Shown here: in pieces, positions 32,355-34,162 of the stretch
How the letters are laid out: each line of letters begins with the position of its first letter
How positions within the stretch are numbered: position 1 is the stretch's first letter
From: Akkermansia muciniphila
GTDB taxonomy: Bacteria; Verrucomicrobiota; Verrucomicrobiia; Verrucomicrobiales; Akkermansiaceae
Direction of reading: 5' to 3'
Length of the DNA: 34,162 bases
NCBI GenBank assembly: GCA_004557455.1
Contig: SFDX01000025.1
Coordinates: forward strand, 1-34,162
Notes under the pieces: generated by a model
Databases searched by the model: none
What the model was told of the DNA's origin: nothing
What the model saw: the letters and a program-made list of their open reading frames with translations, nothing else
Made by a program: the position numbers and the translations under genes

Positions 32355-33075
32355 CGCCGTCGCTGCGGAGGAGGAGAATTACTCCCTGTGGCCGCGGCGT
32401 CCCGAGGAGCTCAAGCAGGCGCAGGAGCTGATGAGCCGCCGACAGTATGACCGCGCAGAGGAGCTGCTGGCGCCTTACCTGACGCAGAACGGCATCGCGG
32501 GGCGCGAGGCGCGGCAAATCCTCGGTTCGTTGAACGTGGGCCGCTACCTCAGCCGCGAACATCCGGGGGCGGAGGTGTACGCCGTGCGGCGCGGGGATAC
32601 CGTGGCCAAGATCGCGAAGGCGCACAAGTGCCCGCAGGATGTGCTGCTGCTGATCAACGGTATTGTGGAACCCTCTGCCCTGCGCGTGGGCCAAAAGCTC
32701 GTGGTGGTTCCCATGCGCCTGCGGATGGTAATCAACCCGCGGCAGCGGGAGCTCTGCGTGTGGGACGGGGATAAGCTGGTGGCGGATTACGGCCTGACGG
32801 AGGTGAAGGAGGACAACGGTAAGGGCAATGAGCAGACCACACTCAAGGCGCGGGATGGCTACATCGACGGGGCTAAGTTGCCCGCACATTCGGCGTCTCA
32901 CGCCTCTGCCAACCGTGTACTGTGTCTGGAGAACGGGCTCTTCATCGCCGGGGAGGAGAACCCGCGCGGTAAGACGCTCCGCATGAATCAGCGGGATCTC
33001 AACGAGCTGGCGCTGTTACTGGGCGTTGGGGCGGAGGTACAGATCCTGCGGGAGGAGGCTAAGCCCGGGCAATAA
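32311..33075 (+). CDS. Exported LysM protein with inactive L,D-transpeptidase-like domain
   Basis: The protein is 254 residues with a signal peptide (MKSTFLIISGAVLFSAVAA). A helical TPR-like part follows (about 33-80), then a LysM domain (about 88-132, VYAVRRGDTVAKIAKAHKCPQDVLLLINGI to VGQKLVV) that binds peptidoglycan. Then comes a YkuD-like domain (LRMVINPRQRELCVWDGDKLVADYGLT to the end). The catalytic region reads NGLFIAGEENPRGKTLRMNQRDLNELALLL, where active enzymes have IHG and S-x-GC-x-R: His is replaced by Ala and Cys by Lys or Thr. It probably binds the cell wall without cross-linking it. It overlaps the preceding gene by 44 bases and converges with the NAGPA-type gene 6 bases away. 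Confidence 0.85.
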   Translation: MKSTFLIISGAVLFSAVAAEEENYSLWPRRPEELKQAQELMSRRQYDRAEELLAPYLTQNGIAGREARQILGSLNVGRYLSREHPGAEVYAVRRGDTVAKIAKAHKCPQDVLLLINGIVEPSALRVGQKLVVVPMRLRMVINPRQRELCVWDGDKLVADYGLTEVKEDNGKGNEQTTLKARDGYIDGAKLPAHSASHASANRVLCLENGLFIAGEENPRGKTLRMNQRDLNELALLLGVGAEVQILREEAKPGQ

Positions 33076-33081
33076 GCCACC

Positions 33082-33837
33082 TCAGCGTTTTTTCCGCGGA
33101 CGCAGGCCGATATAGTTGCGCACGGGCTTGAGGTTGCTCTGCACGCGCCGTCCGTCGCATTGCAGGGCGGTGGAGGAACCGCCGTCCAGGTTCAGGGCCG
33201 TCTGCACGCGAAAGCCCCGCAACGTGCCGGGGCGGGCCAAGTGCTCGGCCAAGGCCTTCAGGGTCATCGGGGTGGAGATGCCCAAACACCAGTTCCCCCG
33301 CCCGTCCGTGGCAATAAATGTGCGGCAGGCCGATTTCTGAGCATTCAGGCCTGCAATGGACCGCCCCGCTTCTACCAAGTAAGGCCCACCCTGCACCGCC
33401 TCGCGCATGGCCTCCGTCGGCCGACTCAAGCGGCTGCTGCGTTCCAAGCGCAGGGTCTTGCCGTCGTCATACAGCACTCCCGCCACGGAGAAGCCCCCGG
33501 TGGCTAAGCGGGTGATGCTCTTGCCCTCATGCCGCACCAAACCGATGGGCACCCCTGCCTCCCCCGCAGCAAAATACCCGCCGTTGCTCCCCGTGCGGCA
33601 GCCGTTCGCAGCCAAGGCCGCTGCCAAACTACCGTACCGGGGCTTGGCCAAGTTCCCTTCGTCCGCCACCACCAGCTCCGTCTCCCCTGCGCGGAAGCGG
33701 TACACCTCCAACTTCTCCTCCCCCACCAGCCAAGCCGGCAACACCGACTCCTTCCTCGGCAGCCGCACCGTCTCCTGCTGCGCCGCCACAGACATCACCC
33801 CGAACAACACCACGAACCAAAACACAAAGAACCTCAT
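33082..33837 (-). CDS. Exported phosphodiester glycosidase (NAGPA-type domain)
   Basis: The protein is 251 residues with a signal peptide (MRFFVFWFVVLFGVMSVAAQ). The NAGPA/DUF2233 fold is shown by GCRTGSNGGYFAAGEAGVPIGLV (about 79-101), AVQGGPYLVEAGRSI, CRTFIATDGRGNWCLGI and TALNLDGGSSTALQCDG, which carry the family's conserved Asn-Gly-Gly, Asp-Gly-Gly-Ser-Ser and basic residues. Members remove a sugar from a phosphodiester, for example GlcNAc-phosphate caps, in the envelope. The start at 33837 lies 6 bases after a TAGGAT box. No other gene is close upstream; the candidate small RNA lies 130 bases further up on the same strand. Confidence 0.88.
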   Translation of the reverse strand: MRFFVFWFVVLFGVMSVAAQQETVRLPRKESVLPAWLVGEEKLEVYRFRAGETELVVADEGNLAKPRYGSLAAALAANGCRTGSNGGYFAAGEAGVPIGLVRHEGKSITRLATGGFSVAGVLYDDGKTLRLERSSRLSRPTEAMREAVQGGPYLVEAGRSIAGLNAQKSACRTFIATDGRGNWCLGISTPMTLKALAEHLARPGTLRGFRVQTALNLDGGSSTALQCDGRRVQSNLKPVRNYIGLRPRKKR

Positions 33838-33843
33838 ACCCTC

Positions 33844-33872
33844 ATCCTACCACATTCCCCACCCCTCCGCAA
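33844..33872 (-). promoter_or_regulatory. Promoter of the NAGPA-type gene, predicted leaderless
   Basis: Minus strand: TTGCGG (33872-33867), 17 bases, TAGGAT (33849-33844), then GAGGGT and ATG at 33837. Confidence 0.6.
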
Positions 33873-33969
33873 GCCCAATGCAAGCGGAGCAGTGCAGATG
33901 CGGATTGAAACTTCTCACTGCCGTGACTGTAGAAAGAGAGAACTTCCTGACCCCGGCATGAAAGGAATT

Positions 33970-34124
33970 TTCGGGAAGTCAGTGGTCTGCCCGGCCCGGT
34001 GCAGACGGAATGCCCCGGAATAGGAGGTCCCTTGATAATTTTGAAAAATTTCAAGGCCCTCCCACTAAGGTGGTATCCCCTTCTCGACACCGAGTAGTCC
34101 TTTCTTGGTCAGACTAACGGGGCT
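33970..34124 (-). ncRNA. Candidate structured small RNA, about 155 bases or more
   Basis: Read leftward from the promoter at 34159-34131. The 5' part contains GUUAGUCUG (34118-34110), which can pair with CAGAC-CAC-UGAC (33989-33978) to close the molecule. Between them are small hairpins CUCG-GUGU-CGAG and CCAC-CUUA-GUGG. A long near-perfect hairpin spans 34062-34023, with GGAGG/CCUCC and CCUUGA/UCAAGG stems. GUCUGC/GCAGAC near 34006-33985 is an alternative pairing. Closing stem, open middle and long apical hairpin resemble the architecture of 6S RNA, but no sequence signature confirms it. The 3' end is not fixed. Confidence 0.4.
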
Positions 34125-34162
34125 GAATGTATTGTTGCATTTTCTATCGTCTGTGTCAAGCC
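34065..34162 (-). promoter_or_regulatory. Promoter/RNA element, copy B
   Basis: Minus strand: TTGACA (34159-34154), 17 bases, AACAAT (34136-34131), followed by CCCCGTTAGTCTGACC and GGTGTCGAGAAGGGGATACC. It matches copy A at 8630-8728 from GGCTTGACACAGACG up to CCTTAG. Here the conserved part continues into the long hairpin at 34062-34023. The window ends at the 5' edge of the element. Confidence 0.7.

Noticed and set aside
8630..34162. The two inverted element copies as ends of one composite transposon
   Set aside because: The 25 kb between them carries tRNA, pyrD, acpP and coaX, and the copies each contain a promoter and RNA rather than terminal repeats.
34065..34162. Start of an rRNA operon, SRP RNA or tmRNA
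   Set aside because: None of their conserved segments follow the promoter; the downstream sequence leads into a hairpin region and the NAGPA-type gene.

Overview
The window looks like chromosomal DNA of a Verrucomicrobiota member, most likely close to Akkermansiaceae. The reasons are moderately high GC housekeeping genes, several lineage-type secreted helical proteins, a compact exopolysaccharide locus with a beta-barrel, Wzc-type kinase and Wza-like protein, and many start codons without a clear Shine-Dalgarno. This placement is an inference from gene character; no rRNA is present. Promoters follow one form almost everywhere: TTGaca or TTGCAw, 17 bases, then a TAnnnT or nACAAT -10.

Layout. 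1-3.4 kb (minus): two coupled Ala-rich genes of phage-structural character, then the first codons of a third gene. 3.5-4.9 kb: an exported 5'-nucleotidase-like protein that lacks several metal ligands. 5.0-6.8 kb: a lower-GC two-gene operon, an ABC/OLD-type ATPase overlapping a small PD-(D/E)XK-like nuclease; this is a candidate defence system. 6.8-8.6 kb: degenerate 21-bp tandem repeats and an IS256-type element with a frameshifted transposase. 8.6-10.6 kb: a truncated copy of a promoter/RNA element driving an exported ankyrin protein. 10.8-17.7 kb (minus): a 2127-residue RHS protein with an AT-rich C-terminal tip that matches zinc-dependent phospholipase C motifs, preceded by a small ORF and a long, structured 5' leader with its own promoter.

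17.7-24.3 kb: tatA diverging from a lipoprotein gene and an FAH-family gene; pyrD; a three-gene operon of secreted helical proteins; and a convergent acyltransferase. 24.5-29.5 kb: two divergent tRNA-Gly genes and an exopolysaccharide operon that seems to be read from the tRNA promoter (unknown secreted protein, beta-barrel, Wzz/BY-kinase, Wza-like protein) with an internal attenuator-like hairpin. 29.6-33.8 kb: an MGDG-synthase-type glycosyltransferase, coaX, acpP, an unknown gene, a LysM protein with a catalytically dead L,D-transpeptidase fold, and a convergent NAGPA-type glycosidase. 33.9-34.2 kb: a candidate structured small RNA whose promoter and 5' half match the element in front of the ankyrin gene, in inverted orientation.

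Strongest leads: (1) the ATPase plus nuclease pair; (2) the RHS phospholipase toxin with an exported ankyrin protein as possible immunity partner; (3) the duplicated promoter/RNA element; (4) five promoters whose -10 box ends 6-7 bases before the start codon, predicting leaderless mRNAs; (5) three envelope or metabolic enzymes with altered catalytic residues.
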